NCBI GenBank assembly: GCA_016617785.1
Contig: JADILM010000003.1
Location: 1,798,001-1,862,000 of the forward strand
Direction of reading: 5' to 3'
Length of the DNA: 64,000 nucleotides
Origin: Sporobolomyces roseus
Taxonomy: Eukaryota; Basidiomycota; Microbotryomycetes; Sporidiobolales; Sporidiobolaceae
Below, one piece after another: positions 24,301 to 36,649 of this stretch. Numbering within the stretch: position 1 is the stretch's first letter; the number at the start of each line of letters is the position of its first letter. The notes under the pieces are model-generated. The model did no database searches, was not told where the DNA came from, and saw only the letters and a list, made by a program, of their open reading frames with translations. The position numbers were made by a program, and so were the translations under genes.

Positions 24301-27300
24301 CTTACCTTCGCGAGAGGAGTCACTTGTTTGCGTCCGGCGAGTACTAGAGGACTTTCAGGATCGTCTCGATCAAAGTTCGCGAGCATCGGTTTGAGTTGGT
24401 TGTCAAGCTCTTGAATCGCTTTGTACGTTTGTCCTCCAGCTTTGAGAAGCTTCGCGCTTTGGTAGAAGGCGAAATCGGCTGAACAGTCTCGAGCTTGCAA
24501 GATAGCGCTGTAGGCTGTCTGCGAATGACCGGCTTTGCGAGCGATCTTCGAAGTTTCGAGCCACAGCTGACCGATTTGGGCTTTCGCAGCTTGATCCGAA
24601 GGAGGGCTGAGGTGTTCGAGCAGAGTGATGAGCCTCTGGTTCGATTCGCAGTGAGAGAAGAGGGAGACTCACGCGAGACGGAAAGCTGTTCTACGAAGGT
24701 TGAGAATCGGTTCACGAGCTCGGAAAGAAGGAGAAGTCGAATTGAGTCGATCTTGCAAAGTCTTGACGAGTTGAGTCGAGGGAAATGAAGTTGAGTGAGA
24801 TCTGTGAATCGTCTTGAGCTCGTCTAGAACGTGGAGGTGAACGACTGAATCGTAGACTCGACGGTAGGATTCTCTTCCTGCTGCGACGATAGGACCACCG
24901 AGCTGTTCTCGAGCTTCGTAGAATGCCTTCTCCACTTGTGCTTCGTCTCCAGCCTTGATCGAACACAACACTCGACCGAACGCGGCTTCGGGACCTTCCA
25001 ACTCGGGTACGTTGAGAGTATCTTCGACGGCGTCCCAATCTCCGACGAAGAGCGACGCTTCAATGTTGAACGGAGCAAGGATTCTCTCCCAATCGACCTC
25101 ATCTCCTCTACTACTGAGTAGACCAGCGATGTGGGTCCTCATCGAGTCTGCGAGTAGAGATGTGTCAACTTCAATGTCACGCAAGGGGAGGAAGAGAGGG
25201 AGTAGTCGAGCTTACCGTAATGTCCGAGATTGCGAAGACAGCGAAGAAGACCGACGTGATTCGCAGGTTCATCCGGTTTCTGCTGAAGCTTGACCTCCCA
25301 ACAGCTCTGAGCAGACGTCCATCGACCGGTAGATTCGTGCTCTCGAATTTGATGAAGAATACTAGGCGAGAGAATTTTGGTCGAAATTCCCTCCATCCCA
25401 TCAGGTTCATCGAGATCGGCGTAACATTCGTGAAGGTTCTCGTAGTAAGCTTGAAGGTCTTTGTCCTTCGCGTTCCCCTTTTGAGCCCGTTGAGCGACGA
25501 TGTGAGATTCGAAGTTGAGGAGAGAACGAGCGTAGGATTTGCAAGTGAGAGCGGCTTGACCGACGAGGATGTGAGGGATGTCTTGTAGGAGACCTTCGAC
25601 GGCGATGAGAGCGTTCGACAAGCTTGAATCGAGAGCGGTCTTGGTTTTGCCTTTCTTTCGAGCAGATTTGAGATCGGCAACTCGTTTGCGAGCGAGCGTG
25701 ATCCATCGACTGAGGTGATCCATGAGAGCGAAGATAGTCTATCAGGCAGCAAGATTTAGTGAGTGATCTGACCGAGTGAAGAGATTTCGAGGTACTGACT
25801 TGAGCGGCGAGGAGCCGACTATTCTCGGGCAAGTTGTGAGTTGGCGAGACTTGATCGGTGAGAACAACCTCCATCTCGTTCTTGATGATAGTGCGATCTT
25901 CTTCGGTGCCGCAGATGAGGGTGTTGAGGACGAGGTGAGGGAGGAGGTACTGAGGTACAGCGGAATCTTCGAGCTGGAGAAGTCCCTCGAACGGAGTAAA
26001 GATCTTCTTCGTTTCGCTACCTTGCGCTTTGCGATAGATCTCGACGGCGAAGCATCGTACCCAATCTCGAAAGTTGGAGGTCGAGAGGTAGATGGGGAAG
26101 TTTGCTGGAGTCGCATTGGGAAGATTGTGAAGCATGAATTGAGTGCTGAGGAGAGGACCACAGGCTTGCTTGACTGTTGCTGGAAGGGCTTGCCAGACTC
26201 TCTGCTTGTCCTGATCGACTGTCGACTCGGCTGCGCCTGGACCTACGTTGGCATCGGTGAATCCACAGAACTTGAGGAGTTCTTGAATGGCGACAGCGAG
26301 GAACTCTTGATGCTTCGTGTCGTTCGTGCTACGGTAGACACCGATGAGGAGATCCTGGATGAGGCATAGGGCGAAGCGAACTGATTCGTCGTGATTCTCA
26401 AAGTTCTCGAGGACGACTGGCGGATTTTGAACGGGAGGAAGTTCGAAACGATCGGGGTCGACTGCTCCGAGGATGCCGATGCATTCGCAGGCGAGGTTTC
26501 GGATCTCGGAATAGGATGAGCCATCTTTGACGGCTGCACCGAGGAGGACTTCGACGAGTCGACCAATGTTCGGATCGAAGGAATCGCCGAACGATAACGC
26601 TTGTAAGCTCTCGAAGTTCCCTGCCATTAATTCCCTCAACTCCTTCAACGCTTCCGTCGTGACAGCATCGTTCTCTCCCTTGATCCGTTCGAGGAGATGG
26701 TTCATCCAGATTTCGAAAGACCACTTCTTCCTCGTTTTCTTGAGAGCGATCGAGGATGAGGCAAGTTCGGGCAAATGACTGAGATCGGCGACCTCCTGCA
26801 TGTAGTGCTTGAAACCTTCTCTGTGCTCGACGATGTAGCCGAGGGTAGTAGCGGCGACAGCCCTTTCGGATGGAGTGAGTTCCGGCCAAATGTGAACAAA
26901 GGTCGAAGAGACGGGACTGATGAAGACTCCGACGTCGTTGAATCTGCCTGAAGTCATGAAAGACTGGAAGGCTTCGAGGGCTGTCATGCGAAGACCAGGG
27001 AAGGAGAGAGCGGTTTGCAAAGTTGCCATGATCTATAAGAATCAATCGTCAGATTCCCCTCGATGAGACTACAGCGGCACACGAGAGCGAATACTCACTT
27101 GTGGAGAGAATCCCGAGATACCAGAACCAACTTTGAGAGTCACTGCCGATAAACTTCGAACGATCTTTTGCTTGTCTCGGATAGGTCGCAGCGATTTCGA
27201 TTCTCGTAGACGGGTGTTCATGAAGGACAGAATGCCCACGATCGCGTTCTTGAGGATCTTGCCGACCGAGACTTTGGCAGTTGACGAACCGAGACGAGTT

Positions 27301-30300
27301 CTTTCGACGTTAACGAGCGCTCTTTCAGCCTGAAATGGAGGAAGGGGTCAACCTCGCTTCTAATCGAGACTGAAATCTATTGGCTCACCTTGTGCTGAAC
27401 TTCAACGTCTTCGTCGCCGAGTTCGAGGGCGAGGGCGAAGACGATGGGTACTTGACCAGCGGCGAGGAGTACACGGATATCGGATTCGCTTTCTTGCTCG
27501 AACACCTTGACTCCCCTGTCTCGTACCGAATCCTCCTCCATGTACAACCTCGCAACGACGTTGGCGAGTACGAAGGTTTCATAGTTGAGCATCTGTTGAA
27601 TAGTTTGACCGGTGGCATTGGCGATATCTTCGAGTAGAGCTTTGCGATGATTCGCATCATTCGAAAGGATCAACGTCGGTACTGTATGGTCTCGAGTCAC
27701 GCGCAGGAGAGAATCTCGAGATTGATGGAAACTTTCGAGCGCAGCCTTGAGAGTCGATCTCGTACTGACGATGACGGGACCGAGAGTCGCAAAGTGAGGT
27801 TGAGCGAGTGCGTAAGGTCGAATACCTCGGAAGTCGGCAGTTTGAGAAAGCTGTGATTATCGACTGTACATCAGTTGTCGGAAGAGAGTCAAGTTGAAAT
27901 CCGATGGGATCTCACCTGAAGTTTCGCGGTACTCTTGAGGAAAGCGTTACCATTCCCAAGTCCACGCACGATTCTTGCGAGCACTTCGCATTCGAGTAGA
28001 CTCTGCGCTTCAACCACCCTATCATTGAGAAGAGCTAGATTCGTCAGTCTCTGATGCCACCGATTTCTAAGCTGACGGGAACTCACTTTGCGAGTCGACC
28101 GAGAAAGTGCAGAACGGACTCGGTGACTTGAGCAGATTTGAACATGATGTGGTCGATACGTTGGAAGAGGTCGAGAGTGAAGGAGGTCGAAGAGTTCTGT
28201 TCCTGTTCCGCTGCTACGAAAGCTAAGAGGACGTTGCTATAGAGGAAGGAAACCAATGTCAGCGAGAATCGGCGAGTGTGGATCTGGAATCTTGCTTACC
28301 CAGCTGCAGTCCGGATGCTTTTCGAACCCAATTCCATCTCCCTAAAGATCGCTTCGAACAATTCATTCCTCAAATCCATCACATCGATGCTCCCCAACAA
28401 AGTATGTCTAACGACTCTCTGCAGAGTCTGTAGAGCCGTCAACCTGAGCTTGTCTCCGGTTTGTGTCGAGTCGAAGATCTTTGACGAGGTTCGCTCGAAT
28501 GCTCCGAGAGGTTGATTCGTGAGATTACGATGTTCCCGAATGATTGACTTCGCTTCTGGATTGAGGGCATCGCAGCAAGAGCATGAAGTCGGGAGAGAAT
28601 CGACGGAAGCTGTGACGGGAGGTAGGGAACCGCTTCGAGCGCATCCGATGAGACCTAGTGTTCGCAAGCAGTCGATAGCAGTTGGTTCGGGCAATTCCGG
28701 AAGAGCTCTGTAACAACATGCGACGATGAGCATCAGCACTCACGACTCACTTGTCGACGTCAGAGGAAAGACGGAGCTTACGAGATGATTCTCGAGATCT
28801 TTGAATCGAAAGCTTCGAATTTCTCCCCTTGTTCGAGTACTTCTTTGAGTGTCCCATCTCCCCTTCTCGTCGCTCTCGTGACCAAACCCTCCAGCATCTT
28901 GCTCGGCGTATCCTTCGCAGGTCCCTTCCTCTTGTCCCTCCTTCTCGCAGTCGACATCGGTCCCTCATCGATCTCCATGATCCCATCACTCGACGGCGCC
29001 TCATTACCCTCCAAACGTCTCCTCTTCCTAGCTACAGCAGTCGTGTTCGAGTTCTGTGCTTCGATCGCCGCTCGTTCCGAAATAATCGAGTTGCGGTTAT
29101 CGTGGTCTGAGAGGAGGAGGGAATAGGATGAAGAGAGTATCGTCGTGATTTGAGGAATCGGATAGTTGACGGGACAATCGGCTTGTTTCTGAAGACGTTG
29201 GTCGAGCTTGCGAAGGGATGCGATAGAAAGGAGGTCGAGTGGAGAGCCGGAGGAGGAAGATGAGGAAGTCGTGGCAGGCGTTGAGTCGTTCGTGCGGAGG
29301 GAGGAAAGAGGGTAAGCGAGGATGAGTAAGCTACAAGCTCGGATCGGGTCCGAGCGAGTCTCGTCGAAGAGAACCGAAACGAGGGCTTCTCCTTCGCTCG
29401 CAACGAGGCGGCAGAAGAGTTGACGAAGTTCTGGTCGATTCGGGATTGTAGAAGGGTCCTCTTGAATCTTGACGATGAGTTCGAGCAGCACGCTGTCGAT
29501 TCGAAGTCGTGAGAACTTTCGGCGATCCGATTTGTCGGTTTCGACTTCGTCTACCTCCATCGCATCTTGCTGTTTCTCCGGCTCACTCGATAACAACCAT
29601 GCCTCGACCACGTCCAGCACCTTGTGACCGATCAACTGTATCTCCCGTTCACTGAACCCTCCGACTGACTGCGACATTGCTATACTCGACATATCAAGCC
29701 ATTCCGCAAGGAATACTAGTTGAACCTCCCCAAACTCCTCTTCGACATCGGCTCGCTCTTTCCCTTTCCTTGACTGTACTTGCTGAGATTCATTGAGCCG
29801 GAACGATGCTGGAGTTGGCCAGGTGGAAGTAAGGAGGTCGACGACGAGAGGACGGTATTCTTCGAGAACGAGAGAAGTTGTCGTTGCTTGCAACAGGATC
29901 CTGATCGTGAAGAGCGCGAGAGATCTAGCGTGAGAGGAAGATTTGAGTTCGACGATGGGGCAGGAGATTGGGATAGAGGCGAAGACATCGTCCGGTCGAG
30001 ATTTCGAAGGTGAACGATAGGGAGGTTGGTAGGCTTTCGATGATTCGAAGATGGAGATGTGACGTGGGTAGGTTGGTGATGGATCGCGAGAAGAGGGAAT
30101 GAGAGCTACAAGAGAGATGTAAAGTCAGTAACACGCTTTGATCGAGAGAAGTAAAAAGAAACCACATACTTTGAACGACTTTGATCAGTTCATCCATAAT
30201 CTCCCTAGCTTTTCCAACTCCTCCATCTTTCGTCGGATCATCCCTCTGAGCTCCTCTCCACGGTATCCTCACTGCGCTCTTCGCCAACGCCTCGATAATT

Positions 30301-30996
30301 CCAACTAACGTAAACTCGATTTGATTCTGTAACGCTTTCCTCTCCCTCTGCACCTGTTCACTCGCCCATTTGTCTTTCTTCTTCGCTTCATCCACCCCAT
30401 TCAACCCTAACAGAGTATATTCGAGAGTCGAACCCAACCGTAAACTCTGCCAGGTGAACCAAGTTGCGAAATCTTCCTCTGGATTTCCTGCGTCTGGACC
30501 TGCGTTCGTCGCGGTGGGTAGATTCGAAGGGATGACGGGGGAGCCATTGACGAGTAAAGGAGTTGGAAGTAGTCTAGGACCACCAGATGATCGAGAAGTG
30601 TAGAGTAGCCAGCGAGGTTTGTCGGATAAACCGTGTAATGAACCAGGAAGAACGCTAGCGAACGCGAGTAACTTCTCAGATGTATCGGATAGTTCTATTC
30701 ATCGTATTTGGTGAGCTCAAGTAGCTCTCAGAAGAGTAGGAAAGCGTACCTCTTTCATTGTTGAATAAATCCATTTCGACATCCGAGAAATACGTTCCCA
30801 ACACGCTCTTCAACAGTGCCACCTTGTTCTTTGCATCCTCTTTGAGTTCTGGAGTGTTCGCTTCATTCGTTTCAGGTCTTGAAGGAGTTGGTAACCTTGG
30901 GAAATAAGTCGAATGAACTGGCGCCAAACTTCTTAGGAGATTCGCAGTTGCTGGTGGTGCTGTTTGAGTAGAAGGACCTGCCACTGGGGCTGCCAT
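21346..30996 (-). CDS. ATR: ATR/Mec1/Rad3 checkpoint kinase
   Basis: A very large minus-strand gene with about two dozen or more short introns; only its ends and landmarks were worked out. It starts at [11 protein letters not shown] (30996). Long HEAT-like helical stretches follow. A UME-type region near 26,900-26,400 contains [20 protein letters not shown], the ATR hallmark. FAT-type repeats lie at about 25,700-23,100. The PI3K-related kinase domain is at about 22,900-21,700: [16 protein letters not shown], catalytic loop [13 protein letters not shown], then [11 protein letters not shown]. The final 19-nt exon (21364-21346) completes the FATC tail LGSMYVGWCAWY, reached only with the phase-2 donor at 21433. 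ATR senses RPA-coated single-stranded DNA and signals replication stress. Distinction from TOR or ATM rests on the UME segment and FATC ending. Confidence 0.9.
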
Positions 30997-31322
30997 GAAC
31001 CTTGAAGAGCGCGTGTCGAATCGAGATGTAGCGAGTTAGAGTTAGAGTTAATTCGATTCCAGCTGCGCTAACAAAAGCTAAGCAAAAGCTTCGCTGGAAA
31101 AGCTAATAGAGCAATACAACAACAATTCCCTCATCCAAGAGTTATTGGTAAGAATGTTAGAAAGTCAATTTCGCCAAATCCTGAGTCCAAAATTAATCGC
31201 AAAAAGGGCGTGCATTACTAGAAGGAGGAACGAGGGTATAGTACAAGGAGGAGAACTATGCAAAGAACACGTCAAGGATAACTACTACAAAACGTATACA
31301 AACTCTTCCGAAAACAATACTC
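30997..31322. other. Intergenic, ATR promoter region
   Basis: Between the ATR start and the stop of the next minus-strand gene. Short, somewhat A-rich in its middle; no gene-like frame or recognised site. Confidence 0.45.
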
Positions 31323-32559
31323 TCAACGACTCTCTCCTTCTCCTCTCCCTCTCCCTTCTCCACCTCCCTCTTCTTCATGTTCTCTCCTAAAGTTCCTCGC
31401 GACTCTCTTGAGCGGTCTCTCTCCCACTCCATCCCACCCTTCCATCTCCATCTCCATTCCATCTCCTCCTGCATCCTCACCTTGATTCTCTTCATCCGCC
31501 TCATCATCAATCGCGACATCTACCACTTCCCCGGCACTTTGAATCCCCCATCTCCTCTTCATCCCTAATGCCAATCCCTCGTTTCCACCTAGTTCAGCAG
31601 CTTCCAATCCCCCAATCGGAGTTGCTTGACCTCCTGAACCTGGGGTTGAATTGGTTCCTTTCCCTCTGCTGGAAGTTCGAGATCGAAGTGATCTCGCATG
31701 ATGGTGGTGGGAGGAAGAAGAGCGGCCTAAGGGGGATAAGGGGAGGTTGACGGTGGTTGAAGAGGAGAGAGGAGAACCGGGGACTGAGATCGTTTGTGCA
31801 GAGGGTTGTGAAGGTGGGAAAGGAAACGGATTCGGTCGATGGACAGTAGTGGGAGTGAAAGAGGGAGATGCAGGAGCCGAGGAGGTACTGGCGACGGGAG
31901 CGGGAGTGGGTCGAGGTTGGTAAGAAGTTGATCGACTGAGAGGGGCGGAATTTGTAGCAGATAGAGTGGTGGTTGATGGGGTCGATGCTCGATGTTGGAA
32001 AGGACCTGGTCTGTGAGGAGATGGGGGAGCTGGTGCGGCAGAGGAAGGTCGTTGAGGTGGTGGAGGTGATTCTGAATCGTCTTCATTATCTTCTTCTTCC
32101 GCTTTCAAAGCTTCTTGTCGAGCGCTGCATCCAGATTTCCACCCTCAGTACATTGTTCGAATGAGTGAGTGAGAAATTGAACGCACCAGATGTAATCGAT
32201 CAACCTTGAAACCGAAGCGGATGAGGTAGGTTGAGGATGATCGAGAGAAGCTTGTAAAAACTCTAGTACATCTTGGAGGGCTTCCTTCTTGCCAGTAAGG
32301 TAAGCTAGAGTGTGACAAGAGTCGAGGTTCGAGCGAAAGAATGAAGAGAGATCAAGAGGAACAAGAGGGGGAGCAGACAGAGTCAGAAATCAGCGACAAC
32401 TCAGCTAGAGGCATGGAGGAGGTACTCACCATTAGCACTAGCCTTCTTGGATGCCTGGTACATAGTTGTAATCGATAACGCAGCGTGTCTAAAGGCCTTT
32501 TGAAGATCCTCCCCTTGAGGAGGTGGAAGCGACCCACCCAGAGCACCGAGTGATTCCAT
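31323..32559 (-). CDS. Possible HAPSTR1/TAPR1-like protein
   Basis: Three exons, 32559-32430, 32304-32187, 32124-31323, give 349 residues. Only the first 100 look folded: LQKAFRHAALSITTMYQASK, then AYLTGKKEALQDVLEFLQA, then VSRLIDYICARQEALKAEE. That order recalls the C16orf72/HAPSTR1 family (an amphipathic FxxAAxSxxxLY helix, a glycine/lysine helix ending in DVLxFL, then a third helix); human HAPSTR1 works with the ubiquitin ligase HUWE1 in stress responses. The remaining 250 residues are low-complexity Ser/Pro/Thr, with a His run and an acidic patch, ending in an Arg/Glu-rich tail with RPLKRVARNFRR that may act in nuclear import. The assignment is tentative. The start is the first ATG in frame downstream of a non-ATG open extension. 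Confidence 0.5.
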
Positions 32560-32787
32560 ATAGCTTGTTGTGTTATTAATGAATGTAGATAGAGAGGGTA
32601 CAGATGAACGGGAAGAGGATCGGTGAAGTCGCGGGAATTGGTTCAAAGTGAAGAAGGGAAGATCAGATTCTCTCGCTTCGCAGAGATTCAAAAACCGAAC
32701 AGTGAGAAACTAGGCATGCTTAAGATTACTAACAACGAGAACAAGTATACACAGACATCAAGGAAGCTAGCAAAAACGATATATCAT

Positions 32788-34023
32788 TCACTCGTCCGTC
32801 GAAGTCGTTCGTTGATTCCCTCCTCCTCCTCCTTCCTCAGCGTTCTCAACTAATCCCAACCCATTCGATCTCGGGATCTCGAGTGGTATCAGAGCTGGCC
32901 GTTGTATAGGGAACGCACTGACTTCTTCTTCTTCGGGAGTCTTGATCGTTGAACATTCAGCATCCATCGATGGTTGAGTCTTCTCGCCTCCCTCGTCCCC
33001 TCCTTTCCCTTCCTCGCCTACATTCTCCCTTCCGACCAATTTCCTACTGACTACTCCTGCAGCCCATCCTAATCCTTGTCGATTCAGCGAGTAAACGAAT
33101 CCAGCAATCGGAAACACTCCTTCGATCAATTCCTTGATTCCCCACACATCCTCATGCTTGATAATCCTCCCATCCTCGTTGAACAGTAAGTGTGTATGTA
33201 GTTTGATATGTAGAGTAGTGAGAGTCGAGGCGATGAGTTTCGGATTGAGTAAAGAGAGGAGGGAAGCGATTCCACCGGAAACAGTCTTTGCTGGATGAGT
33301 CTTTGATAAGATTCCGTCGGAGGAAGGGGTGCCGAAGAATGATTCTCGTATTGACGCGGTTGGAGTTTGCGGGAAGGGAGTACCGGGTAAGGAGAAGACT
33401 GAGAATGCACGTCGCCGTGAAGGAGTATTTGCTGAATCACCGAAAGATTGAACTTGTTCAGAGTGTAGGAAGGGGAGGAGCTCGAGATGAAGAGTGTGAC
33501 TGAACGTCATGAGTCGATGTCCATCTGTAGATGTCGGTGTGAGTGAGCGGACCGAAGATGAGTGCGAAATTTGGACTCACCGAAAGATTGACTCTCCGTA
33601 ACGTCTCCCAATTCACTCCAACTCACTCCAGGTACTAGTGCTAGTAATCCGAACAGATCTGCTATTGCTTCCTTGCCCTTTGCGAGGGTGAGAGGGTTCT
33701 CAAAGACTGTTTCGACTTTGTTTAGCCTCCTGACCCGAAGAAACGAATGAGGAGAGAAACGCACTGCTGTCATTCGTGTACAATTCCTCTATCACTCTCT
33801 CCCTGTCCTTGCCTTTCTGTCCATACAAGACTGCCTGTACTTCTACTACTGATTCCCTGAAATGACCCGAACGAAGTGCCTTTGGACTTGAATAGCTGTT
33901 GAACGGGTCCTGTAGTATCGAAGGTTGATTGAAAGTTGTAGGTATCGGTGGGATAGCTACTGTGAAGGGTAATGGTCTCGATAGTCTACGAGATCGAGGT
34001 GAATTGTTGACCGAAGATGGCAT
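32788..34023 (-). CDS. NTF2/SnoaL-fold protein (SigF-like)
   Basis: Three exons, 34023-33765, 33706-33581, 33524-32788, give 373 residues. After a basic, Pro/Ser-rich N-terminus, residues about 55-110 read VIEELYTNDSIFENPLTLAKGKEAIADLFGLL, the pattern that opens NTF2/SnoaL-like domains: a helix, 'D-x-x-F-x-x-P' and a helix with G-x-x-A-I. The fold seems to resume at HIKLHTHLLFNEDGRIIKHEDVWGIKELI, with a long Ser/Thr-rich insertion (residues about 150-210) between. C-terminal to this is a short hydrophobic piece and an acidic, Gly-rich tail. Similar fungal proteins are annotated SigF-like; no reaction is known to me. Residues past 285 look disordered. Catalytic role, if any, cannot be inferred. 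Confidence 0.6.
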
Positions 34024-35521
34024 GTAAAAGGGGGGAACGATAGATCGAATTGACGCGTTGACAAAGTGCTGTCTATCTTCTACGATGGTCTGCGTAGTAT
34101 TGTGGACCTGAACGAGGAAGTGGAAGAAGGCGAAAGGAGAGGAAGCGGTGACCTTTCAAAAGATAGGAGTTAACGTTCTGCCTATTCCTCCTCTTCCTCT
34201 TTCGCTTTCCTCCTCTTCTGCGCCACCTCGTTCGTTTGTCCCTTCAATGCGTAGCTAGTAGGGTTGCCTCGTCAAAGAACACGGAATAGGGCAAATTCAC
34301 TTTTCTCTCATTCTCTCCTTTCACAACTCAGCAACCATTCTAAGGACTGCCCGAACCGTTCGAGATGGCAAGCAATTGCAAGCTTCACTCTCGAGGTGGC
34401 TAACGCTCCTGTGTGTCGCTGCCTGCCTAGTCGCGCTGATTGAATCCGGTCCTTGACATCACTTCCTCACTGCTTCAATGACCGCTTCTGAGCTCTCGTA
34501 GACTCTATTGAGCAGCTTCGTATCACCTTGAGATCTTTTCGCAATCGCAAGATAGTGAGTGTAAGTCCCCTTCGCATACCTTCACCGTTTGGTCGACTTC
34601 TTCCTGAGATCTTTTCATCAACTTTCACACTCTCGTGATCGACAGAAGCAAGTCTCTCACTATCTGTCTTACGGATGCGAAGAGAAGAAATGGGACTTCG
34701 ATCAGAGCTTGGTAATTACCGACGACGAAGAAGGACCTGTTTCACCCTCTCTGCGAATGTTCTAATTTCGACTTCCTCTTCTTCTCGACGACCCATCGAC
34801 GTTCTCTCCCATGATAATCGTTTTCTGAAGTATCCTTGGAAGCTCCGCGATCACACCAAAGGCACCTTGACCTCGACATCTTGATCGAACTCTCTCCTTC
34901 GCAATCAAGAAAAGAGAGGCACATTCACCTCTTTACACTCGAAACTATGAACGCCTCGTTCAGCAAGCGTGCTATTCCGGTGCTCAAGGTCACTGCGGTA
35001 CCACCACTTTCTCACCCCGTTGGCAGCGAGGCAGGAGGCCGATCGGAGGCGAGGAATCGCATACGATACTTGCTCTCTTCGACACTTTCAGCGCTCGAGG
35101 TCTTCTTTCCACTTCATTTACCCACTGCTCGTATTAATCAACTCCGTGTCTCTCGAGGACGTAGAGCCGGGCAGGCTTACGAGCAACATCTTTTCGAAGT
35201 TCGAGGTACGAGGGCCAGCGACTTCACGTTGTCTCGCTTGACTCCTGACTCCGTTTGTTCGACATCTTAGGGAAGTCGCAATCTCTCCGAATTAAAGCAC
35301 GTCTCTCCGCACGGCATTACGGATTTCACAGTCTTCTCCGTCTCCTCCAGCGTTTCGACTGTCTTCGAAACTTACACCTCTCTCTTCCTTTCTTCTCTCT
35401 CCATCCTCACTCTTCATTTCATTGACGCCCTCACTCTTCTTCGACACTCTTCTCCAACAACCTTCACGCCCTTCACTTTCCCTCGTCTCTAGCTGTCATC
35501 TCGCACACTCTCCCATCGACC
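34024..35521. promoter_or_regulatory. 1.5-kb divergent promoter region
   Basis: The longest gene-free stretch in the window, between the start codons of the NTF2-like gene (-) and the peptide precursor (+). The last 200 bases before the precursor are markedly C/T-rich and end in a GACCATG context, often seen upstream of strongly expressed fungal genes. Open frames at 34675-34884 and 34836-35270 show no family resemblance and have repetitive Arg/Ser/Leu composition. A 5'-UTR intron is possible but not proven. Confidence 0.45.
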
Positions 35522-36649
35522 ATGCGATTCGTCCTCTTCGCTCTCGTCGCGATCGGACTCGCTTCCTCCGTCTTCGCAGAAGCCTCCGTCGACGACACCT
35601 CGCTATTCAAACGTCAAATCATCCGACCCGGCACTCTAGCGATTCCCCTTCCTGTCGGCAAACCTGCTCCAGTTCCCGCCAAACCTGCTCCTAAACCTGT
35701 CGCCAAACCTATTCCTCGACCTGGTACCCTTCGTATCTGGTGGCGCTCCCTCTTTAAACGACAAATCATTCGCCCTGGAACTCTCGCAATCCCGCTCCCA
35801 GTCGGCAAAGCTCCTGTTCCTGCTCCCAAACCTGCTCCCAAGCCCAAGCCCGCACCTATTCCACTTCCAGGACGTCTCAAGATTTGGTTCAAACGATTCT
35901 CGATCGGTACCATCAGGCTTCCTTTACCTATCGGCAAACCTGTCGCTACTGCTCCCAAACCCGCTCCCAAACCTGCTCCCGTCAAAGTCACTCCTCCAGG
36001 TACCATCAACATCATTCGAGTATGGCGCAAGTTGATGAAGAGGTTCAGCATCGGTAGCCTCAAGATTCCTCTTCCCGTCGGTAAACCTGTTGCCAAAGCT
36101 CCTCCTCCTCCTCCTCCCAAGCCCGTCGTCGTTACCAGGCCCGGGACAATCAAGTTGCCTCTCGGTTGGAAGGAGAAGCGCTCCCTTGCTTCGTGCACTG
36201 GATCGACCATCGCTTGCCCCGTTCCTGGTCTCCTTCACGGTTTCGATTGCGTCGATATCGCTCGTGACGTTCAACAATGCGGTGACTGCCTCGGTGAGCT
36301 CTGTATCCCTCTTCCTCTCCTTTTCTCCCTCTCCCTCTCCCTCCCTCCCTCTTCCTCTTCCTTCGTCTCGAGCGAATTCTCGTTTTTCTCTATTACCGGA
36401 CGCTGATTTTCCCTTCTCACTTGTTCTAATTTTCTAGCTCTAGGCGGTGTTGACTGCTCGTCCCTTCCCGGTGTCGACGGCGTCTCGTGCAGTACGTTCT
36501 TCTCCTCTATCCCTCTTCTCTGCCGTAATTCGTGCTCAAAACTCTGTCTCACAGGAAATGGTTTCTGCCATGTCGAATCCTGCCTCACTGGATTCGCCTA
36601 CGACTTCCGCAAGCGCTCCTGCGTTCAAACCAAGTTCTTCACCCAGTGA
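35522..36649 (+). CDS. Secreted Kex2-type repeat peptide precursor with Cys-rich C-terminal domain
   Basis: Three exons, 35522-36293, 36438-36491, 36555-36649, give 306 residues. A signal peptide (MRFVLFALVAIGLASSVFA) is followed by four related units, each preceded and ended by Lys-Arg: residues 32-80, 81-125, 126-174 and 175-220. Units 1 and 2 begin QIIRPGTLAIPLPVGK, units 3 and 4 begin FSIG then a PLPxGK core. Each is 45-49 residues, rich in Pro, Lys and Arg, free of Cys, and has almost no acidic residue; a Pro-Lys-Ala stretch sits in the middle and a Trp/hydrophobic segment near the end. Lys-Arg is the Kex2 cleavage signal, so four peptides could be released in the Golgi. Residues 221-306 carry ten cysteines (QQCGDCLALGG, GVSCRNGFCHVESC), resembling PriA-like domains of basidiomycetes. 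Role unknown; antimicrobial, signalling or wall-surface functions all fit. Confidence 0.85.
35615..36181 (+). repeat. Four tandem coding repeats bounded by Lys-Arg
   Basis: Within the precursor, units span 35615-35761, 35762-35896, 35897-36043 and 36044-36181. The first pair share a 16-residue identical opening; the second pair share FSIG plus the PLPxGK core. Divergence is mostly in the Pro/Lys spacer. This indicates two rounds of duplication: an ancestral unit doubled, then each daughter doubled, or the pair duplicated as a block (A-A-B-B order favours the first). Confidence 0.85.

Noticed and set aside
35614..36210. A 198-residue minus-strand open frame opposite the peptide precursor, rich in Gly and Thr.
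   Set aside because: It mirrors the Pro/Lys repeat codons of the plus-strand gene; it has no signal or family resemblance, and the plus strand has signal peptide, splice joins and a conserved Cys-rich end.
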